A stretch of 64,000 nt of DNA, from positions 11,160,001 to 11,224,000 of the forward strand of contig NC_062239.1 of assembly GCF_905475465.1 (NCBI RefSeq), read 5' to 3'. Positions 1 to 15,100 of this stretch are shown one piece after another. The first letter of the stretch is position 1; every line of letters starts with the position of its first letter. Origin of the DNA: Pieris napi. Taxonomy: Eukaryota > Arthropoda > Insecta > Lepidoptera > Pieridae. The translations under genes and the position numbers were made by a program. The notes beneath the pieces were generated by a model. That model was not told the DNA's origin. It saw only the letters and a list, made by a program, of their open reading frames with translations, and searched no databases.

Positions 1-14
1 TGTTATAATCTCAC

Positions 15-149
15 CTTGAGCCTCACAAGTTACAGTTTTATCGGCCAGTATTCGTTGTCGGTAGCCGTAGGCGCACTTGCAAGTGTGGTTGTGTGCGTGT
101 TTGTGCATACACAGCTGCGAACACGAGCGCCATGTACAGTCCCCGCGAT
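15..149 (-). CDS. LRP1: LRP1 EGF after cluster IV; last exon in the window
   Basis: The exon encodes the end of the last LDLa (DRGDC) and an EGF-like CTWRSCSQLCMHKHAHNHTC...CAYGYRQ. It has a GTGAGA donor at plus 9-14, so the gene continues past the left edge in phase 1. Confidence 0.85.
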
Positions 150-3100
150 CTAAACACATAAAATGGTCTTGTATTATCATAAATATCATATTTAATACGA
201 AACTCAAACCAATCTGATGTGAAATCTTTAAAAAGTTGAATAACGATCATAACAATAATAAAAATTGGGAAAGTATTACCTGGGTTACAGGTTTCGTCTG
301 TGGCGACACAACGGCCATCCTCGCAAAGGAAGCTATCCTCATCACATAGCTGCGCATCTAACGTACGACCTACAAGGCAACACAAAACATATCCTTAAAA
401 TAGAAGTATATAATGTACAAGTATTTCCAATTAGCCCGTAGAGGCACGAATAATTTCAGCACGTTTTATGATTACAATGACTAATGTTCCAACTTCAACT
501 TGCCCCATGTAATTAATATTTTGATTCTGCGAATATCTAAGTTACACTAAACTTAACAAAACTCAAGATACTTACAGAGTTTATCTTCATCAAAACCGTC
601 GGCGCAATCAGATTTTCCGTCACAAAGCAGATTAGGAGGTACACAAGTGTTGTCACCACATCTACGTACGAAACATTATTTTTGACATTATAAAGCCTGT
701 TTTTTAAATAAATGAAGAAACATATTGAGTTGAATTAGTCTGACCTGATCATTGGAGGGGTGCAGGCCGTATTCGCGCAGAGCTCTGGCCGTTCATCGCT
801 GCCGTCGGGGCAGTCTCGGCGTCCATCACAGCGCCACGCTGCGGGCACACACCGCGATCCGCACGTCAAACGCGCCCCGCACCGGCCTAAGTCCGCTCCT
901 ACCGTCGCGTTGCAGCCCGCTTCGTCGGCTCCGTCGGGACAATCGGGTTCCCCATCACACCACCATTCGGCAGGCAGACACTCTCCTCCGGTGGGGCATG
1001 CCCGAGCGCCTTCACCGCATTGCGGAGCGCAACCCGCTTCGTCCTCGCCCGAGCTACAATCCGGCGCCCCCGAGCAGCGGAGCGCGCCACGAATGCATTC
1101 TCCGTTATCGCAGCGGAACTCCGACTCGCTGCAAGCGCGCGGCACGCACTCCAGTTCGTCGGAACCGTCCGCGCAGTCCTCCTCGAAATCGCAGCGCCAG
1201 CGACCCGGGACACAGCGGCCGTCCCCGCAGCGGAAGTAGGTGGCGTCGCAGGCGGCCCGGGCCGGGCACTCGTTTTCGTCCTCGCGCGCTGGACAATCGG
1301 GTTCGCCGTCGCAGAGCCACTCGCGCGGGATGCATCGCCCGGACGTGCAGCGGAATTCGGCCCGGCCGCACTGTCGGGCTTCGCACACGGCACCTTCGTC
1401 CGACCGGTCTTTGCAGTCAGAGTCTTGATCGCAGAGCCAAACGAACGGCACGCATGCTCCGTCGCCGCACGTGAAGTGCTGCGGCGGGCAAGTGCGAGGC
1501 GGACAATCGAGCTCGTCGTCTCCGTCCGCGCAGTCGGGGCGACCGTCGCATCGAGCGGCGGCGGGAAGGCAGCGGGCGGTCACACCGGCGGTTCGGTTCC
1601 CTCGACACTGCCACTGCGAGGCGAGGCAGGTGAAGCGGTCGCAGTCGATTTCGTCGGATCCGTCGCCACACTGTTGCACACCGTCACAGATGTGCGCAGG
1701 GTGCACGCAACGCCCGTTAGTGCATTGGAACTGCCCGGGCGAACATCGGAACGCCGGGCACGAATCGGGTTCATCTGATCCATCGCCGCAATCGTCCTGG
1801 AGAGGTTAAAAATAATCAAAATTGTATTTCTATAATAATAAACAAATAATAAATAAATAAAATGATAAACACACGACAGTAGTCGACTGTGAGGAAGTAA
1901 AAAGAGAAAATCAGAAGAAATCTTACCTGCGTATCACATTTCCACCAGAAAGGAATGCACTTGAGTGCCTTTGCACACACAAAGTGCGCAGAGCTACAAT
2001 TAGGTCGACAAGAGCGTCCATCCGCTTCTAGCGCCCAGTGCTCGGGACAGGCACAGCGGGCCACTGCCCCTTCGTCGTCCTTTTCAGCTGGACTCAGAAG
2101 ACATAAGCCGGAACAGTTGAGTCGCTCACACGCCAAGGTCAATTCGGGTGATAGTGGTTGACGTGCCGGATGCAGCACCCGCAAGTCCATGGGTTTGTGA
2201 ACGGCACGCGCTTCAGTGCGGCATCGCCAAGCTCCTCCACGCCACGCCGGTTGGTCTCCCGTTTCCTATAGGCAGAACGACTTCATGTCTTGTATTCCAG
2301 GTTTAAAAGAAAGCTCCTCATTCTAGTTAAATACCAGAATAACGGATGTTTAAGTGAGTTCGTAGAAAACTTGAGTAAAAAATAGTGTATACATCACTTT
2401 ATTGTGATTTATCAATGGCGGGTCTGGGACCCGATATTTTAAGCCCTCCGACGATTCTCCAGACCTGTTTTGAAAAGTGTATAGAGTAGTTTGCTTACAT
2501 TGTAGTTCATGTCAGGTCTACGACGGCAACTTTCAATAGCCCGTGTCTCCCAGTCACTCCAGTACACGCGGCCTGCCCACGCCGCTATCGCGAAAACGTG
2601 ATGGAGACGAAGCCATGGCATACGATCTGTCAAGTGATACGTAATTTGAGAAACAAAATTCATAAGTAATAAATTTATTATGTATTTAAAACAGCTTGAA
2701 AGTCGTAAATTGAAAATACTTCTAAAGGCACTGTGAAGTTTGGTTTAATTAAAAAATCATGTTTGTGTGCTTATTTATATATAAAGTTTATTTAAATATC
2801 ATAAAAAAATTATTTCTACATAATTAAGGAAATGGATATTTTGTTATTAAAAATGTTGACTATGCTATGCTAACTCCAATTTTTTGTGACGGTTTGCGCG
2901 CGCATCGTAAAAATTTACTCTCATTATTTTTCCCTTACGCGCCAAAAGAAGTATAACTTCAAAAACTATAGAATATTTTGATTTAAATCTGTACAACTAT
3001 TATTTAATATATTGTAATTTTATAAATTTATAAATCATTATTAAGAAATCTTACCTCGAGAGAGCAGTATCCTAACATGGTTTCCATCCAGGTCTGCAAC

Positions 3101-6100
3101 TGCAATGTAATCTTCACGCGCATCCGCAAAGTAGAGCTCTTTAGAGGCGTACGACACGGTGAGGGCATTGGGCCAGCCGAGGTTCGTCGAAATGATAATT
3201 TTACGCTGCGAGCCGTCCATCCCGGCCCGGCCTATATGTGGCTCACTGCCCCAGTCGGACCAGTACAAGCGGCCAACGGCTGGGTGTAGAGCCAACGCCC
3301 GCGGCTCACGCAACCCACTGCGGATAATCACACGCCGGTGTAGTCCATTCAACTTTGCCGCTTCGATCGTGTCCGTACCCTTATCGCACCAGTATACGTT
3401 TCCCGCGACCCAATCGACGGCCAATCCGTCCGGATTTTGGAGCGTCGCGCCGGCTACCACGGAATACTCCTCCGGGCGTATCGCAGTTGGAATTGTAGGT
3501 GCGGGGAAAAATAATGATATAAGGGGAGTGTGTATGGCAGAAGGTCGACAGACGCGTTTAATGGAACTTCCGAGGCGGGTCACGTCGCTCCAGTAGAGAC
3601 AACCGCGTACCCATAACGCGTCCAGGGCAACGGCGTTCGTAAGGTTATGTACGAGTAGTGATGTGCTGGCCTCGCTTACGTCGTTGTCCAAGCGGATGGC
3701 CGTACGGCGGATGTAGTACCGGTTCGTGAAGATCAGGGTCGCCTTTACCGCTGTTGAGAGAAAGTTTATCATACAATTCAAAGTTAAGATGAATTTTTAG
3801 ATTGTTAGTAAATTACTCACATGATATAGGAATGCAGCTGACACCATCTTCCATAAGGCGATAGCCTGCCGTGCAAGAGCATTTGAAACTTCCGATGGAA
3901 TTTCTGAAAGAAAAATCAATATGTACTAACTTATTATTTAAGGGAAGAAAGCATTCCAGTTTTTCAATTTGTTTTGCTTTTAACAAGGCACTCTTGGACC
4001 AAATCAAAATGTATGCAAAAGTTGCAACCCAGGCCCTTAAATGAGTTGAAACACAAATGTGTTCAAACCATAAACTACTTTTAATTCTACTCAAAACATG
4101 TTTTATTATTTCAGTATCATTATCTCAATTGGGTGATCGCAATCAACATAACTATTTGAGAAATAACAAATCACGTAGAAAAAATATTTTAATCAGAAAA
4201 ACATAAGGGCTACCTGCAGCGATGTTCACAGGGTTCATCCTCAGCGCACTCGTCTACATCCTGACATTCGGCTCCCCCCGCTCCGCTTCTCCTCCACCCT
4301 GGCTGACACCAACAGGCCCGGCCGACGGTTAGCTCCGAACAGTTGTGAGCGCACCCACCATTGCCCACTTGGCACTCGTCTATATCTGCAAAGGAAATGA
4401 TATTCTATCTAACCTCTTCAACGGTTTAGAAGCCCATACAAGATAATTTATGTTTAATCACACTTTATGTCCAAGCATAAAAATATTTTGGGGTAGACAT
4501 GATCTGTCGCAATTTGGAAATAACCTTAGCACACATTACATACAATTTTATTGGCTAAAGCGGTCGGAAATTATTTGTATAGAGTCATTGTGCCTACACT
4601 AAATATTCATAAATTAATACAGGAGATATAAAAAAACATACCAAAAAACCTTATGTCATAGTTTATTCATTACGAGTGCGGAAAGCCTGTCATTGCAAAG
4701 AGTTCCGACAAATGTCTAGACATTGACAGTCGGAAGAAGTTGCAATGTCGGTTCCGCACGTGTACTGACCAACTATGTTTAATACAGTTTCGAAAAAATT
4801 AAGCAATTTAATAAAGGACATTTTTGGAAAATGGCACCAACCGTAAAAGAATAAGCAGAATTTTATTTTGTTTCCTTCACCCATTCTGCGTAAGCAAAGG
4901 GAAGTAAAAATTTTTGATTGATATGATGAAATGAAACCTACCTAACTCATTGAATCAAATCATTAAATCTGATATGGAAACAAATTATTTATTTATTTAT
5001 TTACACTTTGTTGCTTAATGATATAAAAATTTAACAAAATTACAAGTAAAGGAAAGGCAACTGGCAGCCTTATCGCATTCGAGCGATCTCTTCCAGGCAA
5101 CCACTGTGAGAAAAGAAAAAAAAGAAAATGTATTAAATTACATGAGGTAGGCAAAAAGTGCAAAAATACATGTATTACATATACTCATTGATATACAAAA
5201 AACCCAAGATGCACAGTCTCGAATAAAAGTAACGCTCGAAAGTGTCCCGAAACACTATTTCTATCCCTTTCTATAACAGTATATGTTACAAGCATATATT
5301 ATTGCAAAATCAACCTTACGCGAATTGCTTAAAGTTGTTATTACAACGCAGTGTATATGTACTTTAAGCAATAAAATTTTACGACCGACCGTGGTCGGTA
5401 GGACAAGGTATTGAGTAGAGTCGAACATGACTTTTTTATTTACAACTATTTAACATAATTTTAAATTTATCTGACTTTTCAGGTGCTTTACAGCGTGCGT
5501 GGTCACGGTGACTGAAGACAAAAGGTGTTGGATGTTAAATATTTGTAAATTTATAATAATACATAACTTTAATCCGGTTAAAAAGTTTTTTCTTTAAATT
5601 AAAAAAAAATGTTAAATTGGCTACCTCCTGACCTACACTTTATATAGCGTAAATATATTTGTCAAAAACTACATACAAAAAAGTTCAAAAGTACATAAAT
5701 TTATTTATAAAAAAAAACAAAAAAATAACATCGACTCCACTTATTAGACGCGAGACTATTTGAAATGAGCGCACAATTTAGAATGTTGCGCTTATTTTTT
5801 GACGTTGAGTGTGCATCTTGGGTTTTTGTATATCAATGCATATACTTGTAAAATAAAGAAACTAAACAAGAACAAAAAAAAACAATCTAAACTAAAAGGA
5901 TACATTAAAAAAAACAAATTATACTAATAATAATAAAAAGTGCACATGAATCATTTTAATTTAATTTACGATCAGTCTCACTTAGTTAGTATTATTAAAG
6001 TTAGGGATACAATGTGGACAGGTAATGTTTGTACAGAACAGATTTAAAGGAAGACAGAAATTAGTAACCTTTTTAGAAATATTTGCATGAATCATTTTTG

Positions 6101-9100
6101 TAAAACCTTCGTGGTTGTTTTTTTTCTTTTAAATAGACATTATTTTGACGGTTGGGAAAGAGAACGCACGAGTTCGGATAAGGTAAAGATAAATCTCGAG
6201 TATGTAATAGCTCACATCCCGAACGCTATACGTCCCTAAAAGTATTTTTAAAACAAGCAGAGCGTAATGGATTAAAATATTCAATACATATGACCTCCAA
6301 ACTCTTAGTAAAATCCACTCGGCTCCTCAATCCTTCCCTGTTTAAATACCCCCACTTTTAACGTACAGATCTACGTACTACAATGTGTTTCATCCGTAAA
6401 ATCGCCGCACGAGTCCAGGCCGTCACAAAGTGCGGTTTGCAGAACACAAGCACCATTCCCACATCGCCACTCGCCGCGGCCGCACGTCCCGCGTGATACC
6501 GCCGCTTCTGCCTCGGAACCGAATTCTCGAGCGTATGATGCTGAAATAATATAGGTTTTTATCTGCTGATTTAATATATTTTATAGATATATGAAGCGTT
6601 GTACGGTGTGTACGGTTTCTGGATGATGCTTTATATAATATAGAATATTATTAAAATATATTAATCCCTCGCATACAACATTTTAATGCTAATTAATTAA
6701 TATTAATGAATTTTTATTACATAAATTGCTTCTGCTTCTTCTTCTACTTGTAGTGCCTCTCCACTACTGAAGGTTGGCGGTCAGCTAAAAATTGCTATGC
6801 TTATAAAATGCAGAAGAGAGAGCCTACGTCTGGCTTTACTCTCGGGGAGTAACTTCGATGATTTAGGACTTAGATAATTAAACTAAGAAAGCCTGAATGA
6901 GCATGTAGCATAGCCACAATACATAAATGTACATGCCTTGGCTCGAACAATAATATTAGAAAAAAAAAACTTCCTGAATAGCATATTGTAAATGTTTACT
7001 TACAACACATAACCGGATCTTCATCAGAGCCAGCCCCGGATCCACCGTTGTCGAGACAATGGTCCCGCCCATCACAATGCAATGCGGGTGGGACACACCG
7101 GCCTGAACAGTAAATAGCGCCTGGTTCCACACACATAAGAATCGCTTCAGATTCTGTTACGTTATCTGTGCCATTGATCGGATCTGGTGTACCCAATGGG
7201 TCTGGAGTACCCGAGACGGGAGTTGAACGAGCTGAACAACCCGGAGGCTCGTCTGATCCGTCTTCGCAATCCGCATCTCCATCGCAGTATAAACTCTGGT
7301 AATTATTTAAAAATGTATTAACAATAATTAAATTAAAAAAAAAATATCATAATTTATATATAATGTTTTTATGTTAACAAATTACTCACGGCTAGCAGAC
7401 AGACAGCGGAATGTGCGCAGCGGAAGGAGCCCGGTGCGCATGCGCAGCGTCCACCAACACATTCTGAAGTTACGTTACGGCTTCCTAATGTAACATACGA
7501 TCAAAATGTTAAATACACGTTTTAGAAACAAAATTCATATACACATATTTATATACGATTCTCACATATATTTGGAAGCTTAGTTGTTTTTGTTGTTGTT
7601 ATTTTAGTAATGTTTACCAAATATTGAAGAAGTCAATCAAACAGTTTTTAAAAAGACTACTAGGCTATAAGCATAAGGATATAAATTTACGAAACTTCAT
7701 AGTAAACAAAAAAAAAATCTCATAATTGTTCGTTATAATACCTAAGTCATAAATCCGACAGAACTACATAATAACAAATAACAGAAGAAATAATACAATA
7801 CAGCGAGTAAAGCACAGCCAGCATCAGCATTGCAGCCAGCGTTTAATATAGCCACAGGGTCCAAACTTTTTAAATTTGTTTTAATGTTCTATTTATTCAT
7901 TTTTATTACTGTGTTGTTTAAGAAAATTGTAATATACTGTATATTTGTGTGAAGTCTAAAAAAATTAAAATATTTTACAAAATTAATGTATATAAAAAAA
8001 ATAACAAGAAAGAAGAATCAGAAGAAATTCATCAAACAACTTACTGCAATGTGAAGCCTCATCTGAACCATCAGTACAGTCCAGACGTCCATCACACACC
8101 CAAGCAAGGGGAATACACTCCACGGCCCCCGCACCGCCACAACGATACTGGGCGGAATGGCACCCCAACATCGGCTGGGTGTCAAAACCCTGGTTTGATT
8201 CGAAGGATATTGTACTCCCAGCTGGACAATCGGCTTCATCGCTCTCATCTGCGCAGTCGAAGTGGCCATCGCATCGGGATGACGGTGGATAGCAGGTGCT
8301 GCCAGAGAGACAGCGCAAAGAGCCAGATCGACAGGTGTCAGCTCCGCAGCCGGCTTCGTCTGATCCATCCGCGCATTGTGCAGCACCGTCGCAACGTGCA
8401 GATGCAGATACGCACGCACCATCAGCGCATCTATTAATATATTTTTGCAGTTGTGAAATGTTTCGTACCCAAAAGTTTAACCATAATTTATGTATTTTAA
8501 AAAGGCTAACGAAACTACATAGATACACTTATAGACAACACACGACATACTAAAACATAATACATACATGTGCATCAATGAAAAGTACGTATACACAACA
8601 TTTAATGGGAAACATTACAATTAATATAGAAAAAAAATATTGGTTGTTTGTAAAGTAGGTTTACGATCGAGATGTTTACGTGATAACGTCTTATTGGTGA
8701 TATAAGTTTTTGGGAAGTAAGGAATTAATGAAGATAACAATTTTTTCAAATTTTAAATTACATCTATCGTTTTATTCACACTTTTGATGATAAATTTCGG
8801 GTGTAAAATGACAAGTTTACTTATTCGACTATGATATAAATTTTTCTTCATACATTCACGGAATGACTGGCAGCGCTCGAGATGAGACGGGAGATCGGTC
8901 CGTCTCTCTCTCGTTATACCTGCGATCGCGCTCGTGAGGTTTTGGTGTGACACAAGTTTCTGAACATGTCACCCGACTAAAACGATTTTAAAGACGTTAT
9001 CACGTCAAAATACAGTAAAAAATTAACGACAATACATCAAATTAAGATTTACAAATATTAAATCAATGTTTAGTAGGGTTTTATGTATCTCATACATTTT

Positions 9101-12100
9101 GTATTGCGACAAAAAACTATCAGCCACTGATGTCAGGAAATGCTCGGACTAATAGGGAAATGATTAGATCGAGTCCATTTATCGTTAATTGTTATTGTTG
9201 CATTGCTTAATCATTGAGATTTAATTTATTTTGATTTGTTATTATTTGATTGTTTCATAGTTTGGAACCTTTACCTCACGAATAATAATAATATTGATTG
9301 AGTATCCAGTGGAGCATTGTGGTGATGAAAGGTTGGACCGAGTTGGGTCTGGTAGAATGAGATTGGTGCCCTGAGCCCGTTGCTATTTATAATTTAAGCG
9401 AAAGTGTTATTTGTAGTGTTAGAAGAAATCAATCTAAATTAAATATTGTACGACAATTATTCGTGTCTTTTGTGCTCGCACTTTACCCACATGCCTACTA
9501 AACCCGCTGTCGATATCAATATTGATGGAGTGACGATATTTCTCCGACATATACACATAAAAAGGCTATATGCTCACTTGTACTGATCAGACGCGCAGTC
9601 GCAGTCCCGCTCGTCGGCTGCGTCATCACAATCAGCGTGCCCATCGCAAACACGTGACGCGGGAACACACCGTCCACCTGCCCCACATGACATTGTGTCC
9701 TCGGGACACGTTCGGGATGCTGGATGAAGTTATACATAGATAAAACTTTAATAGATAGAACATGTTGAGCGAATATGATTAGTATAACAATTCCTTGGCC
9801 TAATTGCACCCTGCTTTAGAGTTATTAAGCTATTGGATAGCTTCTATCGCGGGCTTTGAGCGTGGAGACCGAATCCAGAAATTCCGTAACGAAAATAAGC
9901 TAACACACGATGACGTAACGTGACGTGAGGAGGTCTGGTAGAGTGGTAGATTATGGAATGAATATCAAAGAATAAAAATACTGCATACATAAAAAAATAA
10001 TAAATAATTATAATTGCATAAGTTGATAAAAAATGCTATGCAATAGGTTTACCGCGGCAGTCCCCGAATGCCACACATTTTTTTTTATTTGAATGTCGTC
10101 TTTATTGCATTACGCTAAGGTTTATTTTACAATGCACAACAATTTTAAGTTATGTCTTGCCTGACGGTCATGATCATGAGGTATGATAATAGTCCGAAAG
10201 AGGCAGTGAGAACAGTGGTGTTAACGATTGGATTTACTTTCGGGGCGGAATTCCGACGATTTAGGAAATTGCCTCGCTTAAAAAACTATGAAAGCTTGAG
10301 TGAGCAAAATATACAGCCTTGGCTCGTACACTACGTATTTTGTAGTTTTGCCGATTAAAGAGGTCTAGTACAAACATCAGTTTGTTAAGTGTAACACTTA
10401 AATGAGTTCAATGACATTTTACTTAAGCGAAATCTTTAAATACAATTGATTTGAACTCGTAAATTATCACTTACTGCAATAGTAAATATCTTCATCGCTA
10501 GCATCAGCATCGGGGCTGCAATGGTTAACGCCATCGCACACAAGTTGAGCAGGCAGGCAGGCACCTTCAGCACAGGCAAACATATCGTGTGGGCAGACGT
10601 CAACAGCAGGATGACACGCACGTCCATCGCGTGCGAGTACGCGACCGTTTTCGCACGCGCACGTAGCGTGTCCGTTAGCTGATATCTCACAGAGCTCTGC
10701 GCATCCACCATTCATTACTGCGCATGGGTCTAATGAACCTGAAATTATATAGAGACCATAGATGGATGTATTTGAAATAATTGTATTGAAAACCTGGAGG
10801 AATTCGTGGTGAATTTTAAAGTTCTTTTAAAAATGTTTTACAAAACGAATGTATAATTATTAACTAAAAGAAAGTTTATAATAGTTCGCTAATAGATTTA
10901 CACTTGACATTAGATTTTAATACTACATAATCATTGAACTAAAAAAATTGTTAAAGACACTTTACTTTTAATTAATATCAAAATTAAACTTACTTTTCTA
11001 CCTAAATAGAAACAAGACTAAAACTTTTCTCATTTCTTGATAATACACCATCTAATAAAAATAAATACATCTGTCTTGTAATACGTACATTGATGGTGAT
11101 TAGGAGCTATGAGCACTATCCCACAAGGTCTTGGAAGGTCACGACGTAGCGTACGTGCAACTCCGGACCGTCTGTCTGCCCTTAACACGCTGCGTGACAC
11201 CCAATCTGTCCAAAACACGTATCCTCCCCCCACTGCTATAGCGTACGGGTGTTCGCTACGGGCGCGTGTCACTATCTGTTGTTAAATGAAAAAGTGATTG
11301 TTTATTTAGAAAGTTTTATAAAGTCCGATTCGACACGACTAATAGGACCAAGATTTTTTTTAAATACTACTATTATTATTTATTACAATAGTAAACTTTA
11401 AGCTATAAATATTAATTTATAATAATAACACCCTCGATCGATAGGCATTTGAATCCGATAATAAAATTCCGAACAAAGAAATGATTAGTTAAATAAAAAT
11501 CGTCATCACGCTGTAATTTCCAGTTTATCTCTGTGAAGTTTGTTTAGAATTAGCTTACTTACTAATTACTGTTGGAGAAAATTAAGTGAGAATAATATTA
11601 CTTATTAGCTATATATGTTAGAATTAATATATATTTTTCAATGTAATAGTTACGAAAATATTTACAGGGTGTAACTTACCCGTCGATGCGATCCATCATA
11701 TCTGGCACGTTCAATCTTATCTAAACGTGCATCGGCCCAATAGAGTAAGCGTGCGTCGTGTTCGAGTGCGAGCGCGTTGGGCATCAGTATGTCCGTCGTT
11801 ATGACGTCTGAAGCGCCACGGCCGGTTGAGTGCACGCGAGAAATACGCGGACGCTTTTCGTTCCAGTTTGTCCAGTACACACGGCTGTAACAGGGTATAG
11901 TTAAATGCTTATTATAAAAGTTAGTTTTAGTTTAAAACGCGTAGATAAAATTTGATCTGTAATAATTCTAGTAAAATTTACGTCATATCTTAACTACAAT
12001 GCTGATAGCATATTGATTCTTGCTTGCATATATTTGCTTAAATAATTAAGTGTTTTAAAGCACTCATGTTTGCCAAATGAAAAAAGTATATCAGAATATG

Positions 12101-15100
12101 AAATAGACATAATATATAATTTATAAGCGAATTCGACAGGCGTTGTCCTGTACACACGTCTTACATACATATAATATCTAATAATGTAAATTATTCTCGA
12201 CTCCACTTGAACACACTAAAAATAGCTTCAAAATCTGTCCAGCCATTTAGGAGTTAAATTACGAAGACGTGCACAGAATAAGATTTATATATATAACAGC
12301 TGTTTATTTGCTGTAAATATAAATAACCTAGATACCGACTGCAGGGTCGTCTGCCGATTTGTGAATCTAAACCATCCACCAAACGCATACAAAAAAATCA
12401 TTCAAATCTGTCCAACCGTTAAAGAGAAATTCAGTGACATACACACGTACATTAGAATTATATATATAAAGATATGTTAAAGTGTTTGTCAGCTTAGTTG
12501 AACGCACTTATATCAAGAAGTACCAGTTTAATTTAAACTTGTTTTGCGTATTATTCTTAACTAGTTATTTTAATGAAGGTTTGAGTAAAAATTATTTAAA
12601 TACAACAAATATACTGAAAAATTAAGACTTTATTTTAAATAAGTAAAAACCATACTATTGAAACAACTATATGAATATTCATCATCAACCTTTATAAGTA
12701 TCGTCCATATTTACGTGATTGACGTTGTTTTTAAAAACAAAACTTTACATACTGTTCGCAAGGATCGTAATCAATAGCTCGTGGTCGATCAGCAGTCGTC
12801 AATTGCAATAGTGTGCGTACGAGGGCAGGTCTATGTGCTGGTGCAGCCTTTCTCAATTCTGCCAACTGCGCTGAACGTATCGCCCCGCACGACGCGCACG
12901 TCCAATACAACGTACCCGTCGTCAATGATACTACCATGCCTTCAACAGCTCCACATTCTGAAATTATAGGGCTAATTAATAAACAAATGTATGAAAGAAA
13001 TAGGAAATTGCTTATTGTTTATGCTTAATGAAGCTAATATGTTGTCTATGGTAAATTGTGTTTTCTTGCAATCAAGGTCGATTTATTACTCTTTGATATT
13101 TTTCTAAGTGATCACGTATCTATTGGGATGTAGTACTGGTAGTACAAATAAAGTTTTTAATAGTTGTGAACGTAAAAAGTCTATGGAATGAGTAGGTCTA
13201 TTTTGATGTATTTATCTACTAAATGGGCGGGGCACATGGCAAGAGGAACAGAAAAGTCGAGTAAAAAGTACTAAACTGGTGCCCAAGGTACGGCAAAAGA
13301 AAAAGAGACTTAGAAGGTGGATAGACCAAATTAAAGAAACAGGAGATGGTACATCGCAGACTGTGGTACAGAGAAGAGAGGAATAAGTGGGATTTGAAGG
13401 AGGCCTTTGCCAAAAAAGGGCACACAGATACCTAAAAGAAGATGTTTAAATGTAAAAGTATCTGAATTAAAGGGTATTATTAATATATTAAATTATCTAC
13501 TTAAAACAATTTAAAGGTTCAAAAATGTATTAAAAAATAATTGAATCAGAGTTGAATTATCTTTTATAGAATAATGTTATAAATTTTAATAAGATGGTAT
13601 ACGCATTTTCAATAAGAGTAGGTATTTAAAATATTAACGCAAGTAAATTGTGACAATTTGTTAAAAGATAATAGAAGGTACTTACTGTCAAGCAATACGG
13701 AATGTCCGGAACCGTTGAAATGGACAATATTGATGGAGCCACGTTGTATATCGGAATATAGCAACGTTTGCGTTTCATACTCGTACGCCAAAGCGATCGA
13801 ATTTCGCATGAGAGTCCTTAAAAAAAAAACAATGAATATTAATAAAAGAAACAATCTATAAGACGACGATAGTGTAATATTTGAAATCAATTAATATAAT
13901 ATGTTTCTTACGGAGTTCATTTGAATATTCTCTAAACAAAAGAAAAGTAGACTAGAAACAGGTTTCAAAGGTATGGACCATAGTAACAAAGATTACTAAC
14001 TTGTTTTCAATAGGTGGATAGGGCGAATTAAGATTGTTCTCATCCTGAAGGTGTATGCTGTCTATCTTGGACACGCGTGCGTACATTATAAACGACGAAT
14101 ACGCTGAAACAAAAACATACAAAATTAAAACCTTGAAGTGTTCGTTGACGATCAATTTATTAATTCATAAGGCAGATTAATACGCTAATAAAGACACAAA
14201 GAGAAACTAGTTGCATCAACTAGGATTATTACAAAAATAGAAAAAAAAAAAAGAATAAGAGCAATATTTTTTTTATTTCAAATAAATTTAATAGATTAGG
14301 TTTTTTCACAAAAAATGTGTCATACAAAAAAGTTACAAAAATAATAAGTTAATAAACAGGAAATACACAAAAACATTGTGCCCCAAGAATAAATAAATGT
14401 TTACGAACACTATAAAATATATATTAACCAATATAAGCAAGATTGTTTTATTTGTTTTCCCGTGAATTGTACTTTCATCTTTATAGCTTTGTGTTTTAAT
14501 GTATTAAGTACGTAAATTTAACTAATATCAATTGTTTCTAGGTACAAACAAATCCATAAGGATTGTATGTACGGCTTTTCTGTTGCAAAAATACTAGTTG
14601 TATGCGGACAAAAAATATCTCAATAAAAATTATTAAATTAAATACTCACGCTTGCACGTCTTATTGTCTGAGGCCAGATCTCCGTGCGGACACGCACAAC
14701 GCGCCCGTGATCCGTCCCATAGACAAAGCGCCTCGCAACCACCGTAACCAGATGACATTGCGCATCCATTTGTAGTACTCGATACGCTTTGGTTCGCACT
14801 TGACCAAATCTAAAATAAAAAAAAACACATAATTTTATATAAGCTAATTTCAAAATACGTGTGAATACGTAAATATTTTACACTTGTAGAAGTGTTAAAC
14901 TCGATACGATTCGACGTGTTTTTCTTTTAATTTTACAATTTTTTTTCAAACAAGGTACTATATATACTTTTAAGTATTAACATTACATTTCTATAAGTAA
15001 ATTAATTAATTTATACTCACCACAAGATCTTTGAGACTGTCTTTTACATTGTCAACCAGCAAAGAGTAATTATTCAAGTTGGAGATCGGCGCTCGCACAG

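Noticed and set aside
752..1809. Several long plus-strand and alternate-frame ORFs over the GC-rich LRP1 exon
   Set aside because: They are Arg/Ser/Pro-rich shadows of the LDLa-coding strand, caused by high GC and lack of stop codons.
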